Of a stretch of 31,778 nucleotides of DNA, positions 23,732 to 31,573 are shown in pieces. How positions within the stretch are numbered: the stretch's first letter is position 1; each line of letters starts with the position of its first letter. Made by a program: the position numbers and the translations under genes. The stretch is from an uncultured Candidatus Peregrinibacteria bacterium (GTDB taxonomy: Bacteria > Patescibacteriota > Gracilibacteria > Peribacterales > Peribacteraceae): contig CAIJNU010000066.1 of the NCBI GenBank assembly GCA_903822115.1, positions 1 to 31,778 of the forward strand, given 5' to 3'. Below the pieces are notes generated by a model. It ran no database searches. It was not told the DNA's origin and worked only from the letters and a program-made list of their open reading frames with translations.

Positions 23732-24724
23732 TCAATCGTCAACCTCTCCCGCCACGCTCTTTTCCATGAGCTCACGGAGACGCAGCGGCGTTCGCGTTTG
23801 CTTGAGCGCCCACATCAGCTTCACTGTCGCGCACTCGAAGGACATGTTCTTCCCAGAGATGATGCCGATTTGCTCGAGCGTCAGTTGCTTGCGGAAGCGA
23901 TGGAGATCCACCCCGCCCCTCAGCGACTGAGAGACGAAGACGATAGGAATGTTCTCCTTCGCCGCCCGGCGGAGCCACGGGAAGAGCCGCTCGGGGAGCA
24001 TGCCCGTTCCGTACGTGCGCAGGACGATGCCGTGGGGCTTAATGGCGAGGATTGCATCGAGAAACTCCTGCGTGATACCCGGTGTCAGCGTAATGACGAG
24101 GACGTTAGGATCAAAAGAAGGATGCGCGATGAGCGACCGCTTGCGTCGAACCATCCGCCACGGATGGAGGTGAACGCCGCTGGAGAAATCCGCGAGCGGC
24201 GGAAAACGCGGGCTGTCGAAAGTCTGAAGGAGCGATTCGTCCACCTTCTTCGCACGATTGCCGCGTAGCACCTTCGGCCCCAGCACCACACAGACCTCCG
24301 CGATATCGAGCTGTGCGGCGCGAATGGCGAAAATGAGATTCATGCGCCCGTCCCCCGCGAGATCATTGATCGGGAGGAGTGCTCCGGTGAGGATTACCGG
24401 CTTGCTGAGATGCTGCAACGCAAAACTGAGCGCGGCGGCCGTGTAGCTCATCGTGTTCGTCCCGTGCACCACGACAAAACCGTCAAAGGCGTCGTAGAGA
24501 TCGCGGATCTTCTCGGCAATCTCGACCCAGTTCTCGTGCGTGATCTCCGAAGACCCGACATTGGAGAGCGAGTAGAACTGAAGCGCGACTTCCTTCTGCA
24601 GCTCAGGAATCGCCTGATGAATAATGTTCACCGACTCCATAGGTTCGATGCGTCCCGTCTTCTGATTCATGACCATTCCGATCGATCCCCCTACGTAGAG
24701 TAAGGCAATGCGTGCACGCGGCAT
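23732..24724 (-). CDS. ansA: Type I L-asparaginase homologue with altered catalytic residues
   Basis: 330 residues, cytoplasmic type I size (E. coli AnsA, also related to GatD). Asparaginases turn Asn into Asp and ammonia. The fold is clear: VGGSIGM (11-17), NVGSSEIT (55-62), VVHGTNTMSYTA (85-96), ILTGALLPI (111-119), GDGRMNLIFAI (125-135) and the NRAKK segment with Lys160. But the TGGT nucleophile motif is VGGS (Thr to Ser14), and the Asp of HGTDT is Asn90. Activity, if kept, may be low or aimed at another substrate. Start: ATG 24724, 6 bases after TATAAT. Confidence 0.85.
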   Translation of the reverse strand: MPRARIALLYVGGSIGMVMNQKTGRIEPMESVNIIHQAIPELQKEVALQFYSLSNVGSSEITHENWVEIAEKIRDLYDAFDGFVVVHGTNTMSYTAAALSFALQHLSKPVILTGALLPINDLAGDGRMNLIFAIRAAQLDIAEVCVVLGPKVLRGNRAKKVDESLLQTFDSPRFPPLADFSSGVHLHPWRMVRRKRSLIAHPSFDPNVLVITLTPGITQEFLDAILAIKPHGIVLRTYGTGMLPERLFPWLRRAAKENIPIVFVSQSLRGGVDLHRFRKQLTLEQIGIISGKNMSFECATVKLMWALKQTRTPLRLRELMEKSVAGEVDD

Positions 24725-24730
24725 GCGATG

Positions 24731-24736
24731 ATTATA
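24731..24736 (-). promoter_or_regulatory. -10 element of the asparaginase gene
   Basis: Consensus TATAAT on the minus strand, 6 bases before the ATG. Poor -35. Confidence 0.6.
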
Positions 24737-24770
24737 GCGAGGAAGCCGAAGAATCCCATGCACTAAATAA

Positions 24771-24793
24771 AACCCTCCGCAGAGCGGAGGGTT
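24771..24793. terminator. Bidirectional rho-independent terminator
   Basis: AACCCTCCGC and GCGGAGGGTT form a 10-bp perfect stem with a 3-base loop. TTTT follows on the plus strand and TTATTT on the minus strand. It most likely ends minus transcripts from the hairpin-rich region and the two genes before it. Confidence 0.85.
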
Positions 24794-25100
24794 TTTTGCT
24801 TACCGCAGAGGGTAAGCAGGACGCACTGCGACTTTCAGTGCATTCTCCCTACCCTTTGCACGATTTGAGAGCGTGCGGCTCGTGTGTGTTTGTGTCGCTA
24901 ACCCGAATGCTCGGGCATCGGCCCCACAGAACTCCGTGGGCGAGTTTTTTGTTTTTGTTGACTCTCCGCAGTGCGGAGAGAAGTCGAGATCCCTCACGAA
25001 TGAGGAAACCTCAGGTCGCGGTAGTCGATATGCCGCGGAGAGGCAGGGAGGGATGAGAAGCGGCGAACAGAGTATGCGGCGTTCCTCATCTCTCCCTGCC
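24771..25100 (-). ncRNA. Candidate structured RNA: string of hairpins
   Basis: No ORF of any quality, but at least nine inverted repeats in a row. In plus coordinates: 25042-25057 with 25085-25100 (16 bp, one mismatch); 25017-25021 with 25033-25037; 24992-25005 (5 bp, UUCG tetraloop on the minus strand); 24962-24980 (8-9 bp); 24923-24940; 24902-24915; 24858-24876; 24823-24841 (6 bp); 24798-24817 (7 bp); then the terminator. On the minus strand an A-rich linker separates two groups. A possible promoter (TTGCTC, 16 bases, TATCCC at 25108-25103) would start the RNA at the first stem. I could not match it to tmRNA, RNase P, SRP or 6S RNA. The strand is inferred. Confidence 0.5.
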
Positions 25101-25102
25101 AA

Positions 25103-25108
25103 GGGATA
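25103..25108 (-). promoter_or_regulatory. Possible -10 element of the structured RNA
   Basis: TATCCC on the minus strand with TTGCTC 16 bases upstream. It resembles the bL32-like gene's TATCCT. Tentative. Confidence 0.3.
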
Positions 25109-25197
25109 GGGCGAAGTTGTCAAAGAGCAAATCTGACCAGTATACCGCAAATTGTCGAGCCGAGCAATTAGGAAAGAGCCCTATCCAGAGCCATATT

Positions 25198-25650
25198 TCA
25201 GTTGTTCTTAGGTGAGCTCTTGAGACCTCTCCGTACCACTTCCATCTGCGCCCGATTCCCCGCCTCCCCCTCTCTCTCGAGACGAGCACCCGCATCCCTT
25301 TCAATCTGCTGCGTATCCGAAAACCATCGATCGTAGGTTTCGCGCATGTCTCCTTGGACCCAATCCAACCCTGGTACCTCTTCAGAAGAAGCCGCATGCG
25401 CCGGCCCTCCTTGCTTCGAGAGACTTCGAGAGACTTCATCTAATTCCATCCTTTCATCTACGAGATCTTTGGGGTCGCCGATCACCGCATCGAGAAGTGC
25501 GGCGATCTCCCTTCCATGATCCACGGTTATGCCCCCCTCAGCACGAATCCTCTGGAGCATTTCCTGCTGACTCTCCAACGGCAAGATTTGAATTGCCTGA
25601 AGGAATTCTTCTTGTGTGAGAGGCGCTGCGGAGTCGGGCATGGAAATCAT
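25198..25650 (-). CDS. Uncharacterised 150-residue protein
   Basis: An acidic, helical protein without signal peptide or Cys. It begins MISMPDS and then has a Glu/Gln-rich region (EEFLQAIQILPLESQQEMLQ), a middle with paired acidic residues, and a Lys/Arg end. No known family. The ATG at 25650 comes one base after the stop of the upstream 386-residue gene (TAAtATG) with no Shine-Dalgarno, so translation is probably coupled to it. ATG at 25641 is an alternative. Confidence 0.65.
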   Translation of the reverse strand: MISMPDSAAPLTQEEFLQAIQILPLESQQEMLQRIRAEGGITVDHGREIAALLDAVIGDPKDLVDERMELDEVSRSLSKQGGPAHAASSEEVPGLDWVQGDMRETYDRWFSDTQQIERDAGARLEREGEAGNRAQMEVVRRGLKSSPKNN

Positions 25651-25651
25651 A

Positions 25652-26812
25652 TTAATTCTGGAGGATGGAGAATGTGGAATCGGTGAGAGTGACAAAGCGG
25701 AAGTCTGATCCCTCCATGTATCCGAGCTTGTTCTGATTCGTGATGAGGACGAAGCGTCGAGACCCCGGCCCCTGCAGAATCAGTGCCTCGGGGTAATCAC
25801 CATCACGCGCAACGACGAAGGCATCCACTTTCCCGGATCCAGAAACTAAAAGCTGCACGCGTCGACCAATGGGATCTTCGGCCAGAGTCTGCAATCTCTT
25901 CCCAATCGGGAGCTCATTGCCCGTTCGCTGCGTGAGTCGAAAGTTGCGATATCCCTGATACGCATCTCGCAGGAGCATCCCGCCCTTGAGCTGCTTCGCA
26001 ATCCTCAGACAGAGTTGTCTCTCTTCAATGTGCGGCGCCCTCGGATCCGGGTCCTCCGGATCAATGAATGAAGCCGATTGAATGGCATCAATGAGATCAT
26101 TGTTGCCATCCGCATTGCTCTGCAGGAGCAACTCGAGACGAGGAACCGAAACGACTCCGAAGCGTATGAGTTGCTGCTTGAGAGCACTCTCCTTCTGAGC
26201 ACCTTCCTTCCATTCATCGGAAATCCCCATCCCCTTCTGCTCCGCCTTCGCACGCACCTTCTGCAATTTCTTCTGAACGGCTGCGAGCGCGTTTGCCATG
26301 ACGTCATCCGTTGTCTGCAGCGAAACGAATGAATCCAAATTTTTCAATTTTGCCGACACTCTTGCCGCGTAACTCAGCCTGTCCACTCTTTCGATGCGCG
26401 CGCGAACGTACGTCTCCAATTCCTCACGCATCCTCTCCTTAACGGCATTTTTGAGAGAGACGTACTCGCGATACTTCTTCGTGTGAGCAAGGTGACCAAT
26501 CCATCCGTAAGCCAAGTCCGTCTTATTTTGTATTTCTTGTATCGCAGCGGCATCGAGGAATTTCTCTGCGGCTTTTTCACGTGCTCTCCCCTTCCCGAAG
26601 GATTTGATAGCATCGAAGAATCCAATATTCGTCAAACGCTTATGCATCGCATCATGCAATTCTCTCGCCATGTTTTCCGTTGTCAGCGTCCTACGTGACC
26701 CTCCATTCTCCAGAATCTCCTGCGCCTCAGTTTGATTGATAAGAAACAGGAGTCTGCGTTCCCGCGAAGACCACTTCGCTTGCCGAAATCTTTCATGTAT
26801 TGGTATCGACAT
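25652..26812 (-). CDS. Uncharacterised 386-residue protein
   Basis: Lys/Arg/Glu-rich helical protein, probably cytoplasmic. The N-terminal half (to about 230) is a series of charged helices, possibly coiled coil; the last 60 residues look like a small beta domain (QLLVSGSGKVDAFVVARDG, ALILQGPG, RFVLITNQN). No recognised family. The frame is open upstream to 27037, across the gmk start region, but the well-formed promoter at 26832-26860 lies inside that extension, so ATG at 26812 is preferred. It heads a two-gene unit. Confidence 0.75.
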   Translation of the reverse strand: MSIPIHERFRQAKWSSRERRLLFLINQTEAQEILENGGSRRTLTTENMARELHDAMHKRLTNIGFFDAIKSFGKGRAREKAAEKFLDAAAIQEIQNKTDLAYGWIGHLAHTKKYREYVSLKNAVKERMREELETYVRARIERVDRLSYAARVSAKLKNLDSFVSLQTTDDVMANALAAVQKKLQKVRAKAEQKGMGISDEWKEGAQKESALKQQLIRFGVVSVPRLELLLQSNADGNNDLIDAIQSASFIDPEDPDPRAPHIEERQLCLRIAKQLKGGMLLRDAYQGYRNFRLTQRTGNELPIGKRLQTLAEDPIGRRVQLLVSGSGKVDAFVVARDGDYPEALILQGPGSRRFVLITNQNKLGYMEGSDFRFVTLTDSTFSILQN

Positions 26813-26831
26813 TGTGGGTATGTTTGCTTTA

Positions 26832-26860
26832 ATTGTAGCATAATTTTGCATTCTTATCAA
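26832..26860 (-). promoter_or_regulatory. Promoter of the 386-residue gene
   Basis: TTGATA (26860-26855), a 17-base spacer and TACAAT (26837-26832) on the minus strand. The ATG is 19 bases after the -10, giving a leader of about 12 bases. Confidence 0.75.
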
Positions 26861-26912
26861 TAACGCTCCAAGGCATCTTTCCTCTGCGATTTTCTCTTCG
26901 GAGAGCTTCAGG

Positions 26913-26918
26913 TACCAT
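26913..26918 (+). promoter_or_regulatory. -10 element of gmk
   Basis: TACCAT, exactly 6 bases before the GTG start at 26925, as at mutY. No strong -35. Confidence 0.5.
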
Positions 26919-26924
26919 GCCAAT

Positions 26925-27506
26925 GTGCCTACAGGAAAACTCGTTCTCATCATCGGGCCAAGCGGAGTCGGGAAGAGCGTCATACTCAAGGAGCTTCGCC
27001 GCAAACACCCCGAGTTCGTTTTTCCGAAGTCCGCCACGACCAGGGAGCGACGACCGCGCGAAGGAACCGATCTCTACCGATTCCTCACCGACGGGGAATT
27101 CGACGATCTGATCCGCAAAGAACAAGTCCTCGAATGGGCGCAGGTGCATGACGGAGCGCGGTACGGAACGCTGAAGGATGAAATCCTCCCCGCGATTGAA
27201 ACGGGCAAGACCGTCGTGCGAGAGGTGGATGTGCAGGGATTTGAGAGTATCCGCAATCACCCGCTCTTCGCGGGAGAACATCCGCGCTATCCGCTCGTTT
27301 CCGTTTTCATCCTTCCGGAAAATAAGGAGCAGCTTATTGCGCGCATCACGCACAGAGCACCCATTTCACATGAGGAGCTCGCCCATCGAATTGAGAGCAT
27401 GGACACGGAACTCTCCATGGCGAAATTCTGCACACTGCAAATCCTCAATCGAGAAGGGAAACTCCAGGAAACGATCAGAGAAGTTGAGACGGTTCTCACT
27501 CACTGA
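26925..27506 (+). CDS. gmk: Guanylate kinase
   Basis: 193 residues, close to the usual length. It phosphorylates GMP (and dGMP) with ATP. P-loop GPSGVGKS at 11-18; the GMP-binding region starts with TTRERRPREGTDLYRF (about 38-53) and continues with LEWAQVHDGARYGT; the lid and Arg residues follow (RITHRAP). The start is GTG: ATGs at 26917 and 26923 are out of frame, the GTG gives the family N-terminus, and TACCAT precedes it by 6 bases. It is divergent to the 386-residue gene. Confidence 0.96.
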   Translation: MPTGKLVLIIGPSGVGKSVILKELRRKHPEFVFPKSATTRERRPREGTDLYRFLTDGEFDDLIRKEQVLEWAQVHDGARYGTLKDEILPAIETGKTVVREVDVQGFESIRNHPLFAGEHPRYPLVSVFILPENKEQLIARITHRAPISHEELAHRIESMDTELSMAKFCTLQILNREGKLQETIREVETVLTH

Positions 27507-27532
27507 ATGATGTCTCTTCGCGGGAGGAGGCG

Positions 27533-27538
27533 TATCAT
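27533..27538 (+). promoter_or_regulatory. -10 element of the 218-residue secreted protein gene
   Basis: TATCAT, 7 bases before the ATG at 27546. Weak -35. Confidence 0.5.
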
Positions 27539-27545
27539 TCATCAC

Positions 27546-28202
27546 ATGCACTCCAGAGTCTCCGCTGTAACGCTTGGGCTCCTCTCAATCGCCGTCACGG
27601 TTGTCTGCGTTCTCTGCATAGTCCCCTTCCGGAGCACATCCGCTTTCACCGATCCCCAGCCCCAACCCCTCTCCTTCACCGTCGACGGAAATCTCGTCAC
27701 AACCACCAAGAAAAACGGCGCACCCCCCTTCGCAACGATCCCGATGAAGCCGGGACAGACCGTCCTCGTTGCCGTCAAGACGACGAATCTCGCGGGTCAA
27801 GCATGCACGATGAAGGTTACCGGTTTCGCGTTTCCGGGAACAATGAGCCAGTACCGAGTCTCGAATGCTGTATCGCTCGCCTCCTTCGATCCCAAAGTCG
27901 TGATCCACACGGCGGACTGCACCACCGATACGAACGGCATCTTGTACGACTGTGGTAACGAGATACGTCTTCTTCCGACGGGAGTCCCTCCCGTAATCCT
28001 CTATTCGAGTCAGAGCAAAGTCTTCCGCTTCTCCGTCACCGTGCCTGCCATGCACTGGAAATGCAATGCCAGCGCCACGTTCGCGATGAGCTTCTTGGGG
28101 CGACCTCTCGGAAATTGGCCGAAGAGTTGCCACACGAACTACCGCTCGCTGGAAGGCTCCTACGAGCTTCATTTTGTGCCGGCCAAGCCGTGCGTGAAAT
28201 GA
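27546..28202 (+). CDS. Secreted or membrane-anchored Cys-containing protein
   Basis: 218 residues. An N-terminal hydrophobic segment (about 5-30, followed by a Ser-Thr-Ser-Ala-Phe site) is a signal peptide or anchor. The remaining 185 residues are beta-rich with six well-spaced Cys (ACT, DCT, DCG, KCN, SCH, PCV), suggesting three disulfides outside the membrane. No known family. ATG at 27546 is chosen over 27507, which would add an Arg-rich start, because TATCAT lies 7 bases before it. gmk ends 39 bases upstream, on the same strand, but this gene has its own promoter. Confidence 0.75.
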   Translation: MHSRVSAVTLGLLSIAVTVVCVLCIVPFRSTSAFTDPQPQPLSFTVDGNLVTTTKKNGAPPFATIPMKPGQTVLVAVKTTNLAGQACTMKVTGFAFPGTMSQYRVSNAVSLASFDPKVVIHTADCTTDTNGILYDCGNEIRLLPTGVPPVILYSSQSKVFRFSVTVPAMHWKCNASATFAMSFLGRPLGNWPKSCHTNYRSLEGSYELHFVPAKPCVK

Positions 28203-28238
28203 TGCGGTGAAGACTGTAAGGGATCGACGCTGCGCGGG

Positions 28239-28244
28239 TATACT
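28239..28244 (+). promoter_or_regulatory. -10 element of the first Cys-rich gene
   Basis: TATACT, 8 bases before the ATG at 28253. No recognisable -35. Confidence 0.55.
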
Positions 28245-28252
28245 GGCGACTC

Positions 28253-29905
28253 ATGGGTCACACATGCATCACGTGCAGGGCGACTTACGACTATTCGCCG
28301 GCGGAACTGCGGTGGTACGAACGCGTCGGTTTCCCTCCTCCCGATATTTGTTTCACGTGCGATCAGAAGCGGCGCCTGATCTTCCGCAATAGCCGCGAAC
28401 TCTACCACCGAACCTGCGACGCAACCGGACAGAACATCATCTCCATTTACTCCAAAGAAGCGCCCTACAAAGTATACCGCGGCGAAGCCTGGTACGGAGA
28501 TTCCTGGGACGCAATGGAGATGGGCCGACCATTCGATTTCTCGCGACCTTTCTTCGAACAATTCCGCGAGTTGGATCTCGTCGTGCCGCGCCTCGCGCTC
28601 GTCAACGTCAATGCCGAGAACAGCGACTACTGCAACATGACGTACGGTAACAGGAATTGCTACCTCGTCTTCGGCGGAGACTACAACGACGCAGTGATGT
28701 ACGGGACGCTCTGCATGCATAACCGCTCCTGCCTCGACATCGACTTCTCAAACGAGTGCGAGTTGTGCTTCGACATCTCCAATTCCATTGGATGCTACGC
28801 ATGCATCAGTGCGTTCAGCTGCAAGAATTGTTCCGACTGCTTCTTCATCAGCGATTGCACGGGCTGTAAGAACTGCGTCCTCTGTCACGATCTTGTTCAG
28901 AAATCCTACTGCATCCGCAATAAACAATTATCGAAGGAAGAGTATGAGAAGGAAACAGCGGCGCTTCGAAGCGGCTCCTATGCCGCGGAGAAGTCCTTCC
29001 GGAACGAATTTCAATCCTTCCTCTCTCATCGCATCGTGAAGGCAGCGCACAATATCGGATGCATCGATTGCACCGGCGATTACCAGCAGAACTCCAAGAA
29101 CTGTTTAAACTCCTTCGACATCCACTCATCGGAAGATCTCTGTGACGTCGTTTTCGCAAGCAGATCCAAAGATTGTTTCCGCTGCACGCTGCTCGGAGAG
29201 CATTCCGAACTCTGCTACGACACCATCTCGACGCTCAATGCACATCAAACTCGTCTCTCCAACTTCGTGATTGACTCTTCGAATATTGATTATTCGATGT
29301 TCATCTTCAATTCACAAAACATCTTCGGATCCGTCGGGCTGCGAAGGAAGCAGTACTGCATCCTCAACAAACAGTATTCGAAAGAGGAGTATGAGAAGCT
29401 CGTGCCAACGATCATTGAGCACATGCAAAGAACCGGCGAGTGGGGCGTGTTTTTTCCTTCCTCCTTCTCGCCATTCACCTACAACGAATCCACAGCCGAT
29501 TTGTACTTTCCGGCGAAAAAGGAAGAAGCCCTCGCACAAGGTTTCCGATGGCGAGATCAAACGAACGAAATTACGAGTACGATCAAGACGCTCCCCGCTT
29601 CGGATCTCCCCGAGCGTATAGAAGATGCCACCGATGACATCCTTTCGGTCGCGATCATTTGCGAGGAATCTGGCCGTCCGTTCCGTCTTCAAAAATCCGA
29701 ATTGGAATTCTATCGATCGAACAAGATTCCCATTCCGCGCCTCCATCCGGACACCCGATACCGGGTACGCAAAACTCAGCGAAATCCCCGACGACTCTGG
29801 AAGAGGAAATGTGCGAAGTGCGGGAACGAAATGCAGACGACCTATGCACCCGTCCGTCCCGAGACTGTGTGCTGTGAGGCGTGTTATCTAAAGGAGGTAT
29901 ACTGA
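28253..29905 (+). CDS. Cys-rich protein with terminal zinc ribbons, copy 1
   Basis: 550 residues with 35 Cys. N-terminal ribbon Cys5-x2-Cys8 ... Cys33-x2-Cys36. Residues about 120-215 are a Cys-dense repeat region (for example CKNCSDC and CTGCKNCVLC). The motif YCI-x-NKQ-x-SKEEYEK occurs twice (about 220 and 365), each after a Cys-rich block. A conserved C-terminal half follows with GEWGVFFP, a Trp/Arg-rich segment, and a last ribbon (CAKCGNEM ... CCEACY). Function unknown; I recall similar CPR proteins being labelled 'CaiB/BaiF', which the sequence does not support. Compared with copy 2, three of the four Cys of a second N-terminal ribbon are lost (only Cys54 remains). No signal peptide, so probably cytoplasmic and metal-binding. 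Confidence 0.8.
   Translation: MGHTCITCRATYDYSPAELRWYERVGFPPPDICFTCDQKRRLIFRNSRELYHRTCDATGQNIISIYSKEAPYKVYRGEAWYGDSWDAMEMGRPFDFSRPFFEQFRELDLVVPRLALVNVNAENSDYCNMTYGNRNCYLVFGGDYNDAVMYGTLCMHNRSCLDIDFSNECELCFDISNSIGCYACISAFSCKNCSDCFFISDCTGCKNCVLCHDLVQKSYCIRNKQLSKEEYEKETAALRSGSYAAEKSFRNEFQSFLSHRIVKAAHNIGCIDCTGDYQQNSKNCLNSFDIHSSEDLCDVVFASRSKDCFRCTLLGEHSELCYDTISTLNAHQTRLSNFVIDSSNIDYSMFIFNSQNIFGSVGLRRKQYCILNKQYSKEEYEKLVPTIIEHMQRTGEWGVFFPSSFSPFTYNESTADLYFPAKKEEALAQGFRWRDQTNEITSTIKTLPASDLPERIEDATDDILSVAIICEESGRPFRLQKSELEFYRSNKIPIPRLHPDTRYRVRKTQRNPRRLWKRKCAKCGNEMQTTYAPVRPETVCCEACYLKEVY
29898..29903 (+). promoter_or_regulatory. -10 element of the second Cys-rich gene
   Basis: TATACT, overlapping the stop codon of copy 1 and 8 bases before the ATG at 29912, exactly as for copy 1. 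An AAGGAGGT at 29891-29898, encoding the last residues of copy 1, could also act as a Shine-Dalgarno but is about 14 bases from the ATG. Confidence 0.5.
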
Positions 29906-29911
29906 CCGCCA

Positions 29912-31573
29912 ATGCAGAAGACCTGCCACCAGTGTCAGACGGCATTCGAGATCATGCAGAATGATCTTTCGTTCTACGAGAAAGTATCACCCGTATTCAA
30001 CGGGAAGAAGGAACTGATACCACCGCCGACGCTCTGCCCTGATTGTCGTCTGCAACGCAGACTGACCTATCGCAATGAACTTCGGCTGTATCGCCGAAAC
30101 TGCAGCAAGTGCAACGCAGAGATCGTGGCGATGTTTCCCGACGGCATTTCTTACAGGGTGTATTGCCACGACTGCTGGTGGAGTACATCGTTTGATGCAC
30201 GACACTTTGGACAAGAGTGGGACGCGTCACGCAGTTTCTCCGAACAATTTTTTGAGTTGGTGGGAGCCACTCCATTGCCGCATCTCATAATCGGAGATGC
30301 AGAGAACAGCGCCTTCACGAACTATTCTTGGCAGAATCGGAACTGCTACATCCTTTCGAGTTCCGACTACAACGAAGACTGCTACTACTCCACGTACCTC
30401 TTCCGTTCGCGTAGCTGCGTCGACTGTACGTTCGTCGATGACTCCGAGCTGTTGTACCAATGTGTCGACTCCAAGAAATGCTACGGCTCCTGCTTCTTAC
30501 AGCAATGTCAGAATTGTTCCGACTGCAAGTACTGTTACGATTGTCATTCTTGCCGCGATTGCATCGGGTGCGTCGGACAACGCAACAAACAGTACTGCAT
30601 CCTAAATGAGCAACTGACGGAAGAAGAATATGAGAAACGAAAGAAAAATCTCCCATCCGCCGAGATCGCCGAACAATTCGAGATGCTAAGACGAAAGCTC
30701 CCTCGACGCTTCGCGGAGTTGGAACAGTGTGAACACTCGACGGGAGATCATCTGCGCTCCTGTAAGAACGCGAAGCACTGTTTCGATCTCGTGGAGGCAC
30801 AGGACTGTACATACTGCTGTCTCGGACTCAAGCCCACAGACTGCATGGACTGCACCGGCATCCCCGGCAGCGAGTTGCTGTACCAGTCCGTTGCCTGCCC
30901 TGAGGATTACTCCTTGCAGTTCTGCGCCGTCATCTGGCCGAAGTCTTCCTTCTTGCAGTATTGTCTCTTCTCGCGTGCCTCGCAGCATTGCTTCGGCTGT
31001 GTCTCGCTCCACAAGAACGAATACTGCATCCTCAACAAACAATACACGAAGGAAGAGTACGAACGACTTGTTCCCCGGATCATCGCCTCCATGCGTGAGA
31101 ACGGAGAGTGGGGGGAATTTTTCCCAATCACGCCCTCACCGTTTGCTTACAACGAAACCGTCGCTCAGGAATACTTTCCAATGACGAAGGAAGAAGCTTC
31201 GAAACGGAAGTGGAAGTGGAGGGACGAGAAAGATGAGATACCAAAGGTTACGAAGGTCATCGCCGCATCACAATTGCCCGATGCCATTGATAACATTCCC
31301 GATGATATCCTCAACTGGGCAATCATGTGCGAGGCCACCAAGCGTCCTTTCAAGATCATCAAGCAGGAACTCGGCTTCTACCGCACGATGCGTCTGCCCG
31401 TCCCCCATCTGCATCCAGACGAGCGTCACCGTCGTCGTATAGCTCTCCGCAATCCCCGAAAACTCTGGCGACACCCCTGCGCCAAATGCGCCAAGGAGAT
31501 GGAAACGACCTACGCCCCCAACCGTCCCGAGACTGTGTACTGTGAATCCTGCTACTTTGATGAAATCTACTAA
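29912..31573 (+). CDS. Cys-rich protein with zinc ribbons, copy 2
   Basis: 553 residues with 43 Cys (nearly 8%). Two N-terminal ribbons (Cys5/8/42/45 and Cys64/67/85/88), a densely spaced Cys region at about 170-220 with Cys often every third residue (for example CQNCSDCKYCYDC), the motif YCILN-[EK]-Q-x-T-[EK]-EEYE twice, then the same C-terminal half as copy 1 (GEWGEFFP, LHPDERHRR) and a final ribbon (CAKCAKEM ... CESCY). The regular spacing suggests a metal-rich solenoid between treble-clef or ribbon ends. It is a paralogue of copy 1, starting 6 bases after its stop, and is likely the more ancestral of the two because its ribbons are intact. Confidence 0.8.
   Translation: MQKTCHQCQTAFEIMQNDLSFYEKVSPVFNGKKELIPPPTLCPDCRLQRRLTYRNELRLYRRNCSKCNAEIVAMFPDGISYRVYCHDCWWSTSFDARHFGQEWDASRSFSEQFFELVGATPLPHLIIGDAENSAFTNYSWQNRNCYILSSSDYNEDCYYSTYLFRSRSCVDCTFVDDSELLYQCVDSKKCYGSCFLQQCQNCSDCKYCYDCHSCRDCIGCVGQRNKQYCILNEQLTEEEYEKRKKNLPSAEIAEQFEMLRRKLPRRFAELEQCEHSTGDHLRSCKNAKHCFDLVEAQDCTYCCLGLKPTDCMDCTGIPGSELLYQSVACPEDYSLQFCAVIWPKSSFLQYCLFSRASQHCFGCVSLHKNEYCILNKQYTKEEYERLVPRIIASMRENGEWGEFFPITPSPFAYNETVAQEYFPMTKEEASKRKWKWRDEKDEIPKVTKVIAASQLPDAIDNIPDDILNWAIMCEATKRPFKIIKQELGFYRTMRLPVPHLHPDERHRRRIALRNPRKLWRHPCAKCAKEMETTYAPNRPETVYCESCYFDEIY

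Noticed and set aside
24921..24958. Plus-strand terminator (hairpin followed by TTTTTTGTTTTTG)
   Set aside because: The stem is only about 5-6 bp with a bulge, and no plus-strand gene lies upstream of it; more simply part of the hairpin-rich region with an A-rich linker on the minus strand.
24771..25100. tmRNA, RNase P RNA, SRP RNA or 6S RNA
   Set aside because: I did not find a T-arm/CCA end or ALAA-type tag, the RNase P conserved cores, the SRP tetraloop core, or one long bulged hairpin. The region is a string of separate hairpins instead.
24873..25109. Short ORFs on both strands in the hairpin region
   Set aside because: They are explained by inverted repeats, lack promoter-start spacing and show no coding-like composition.
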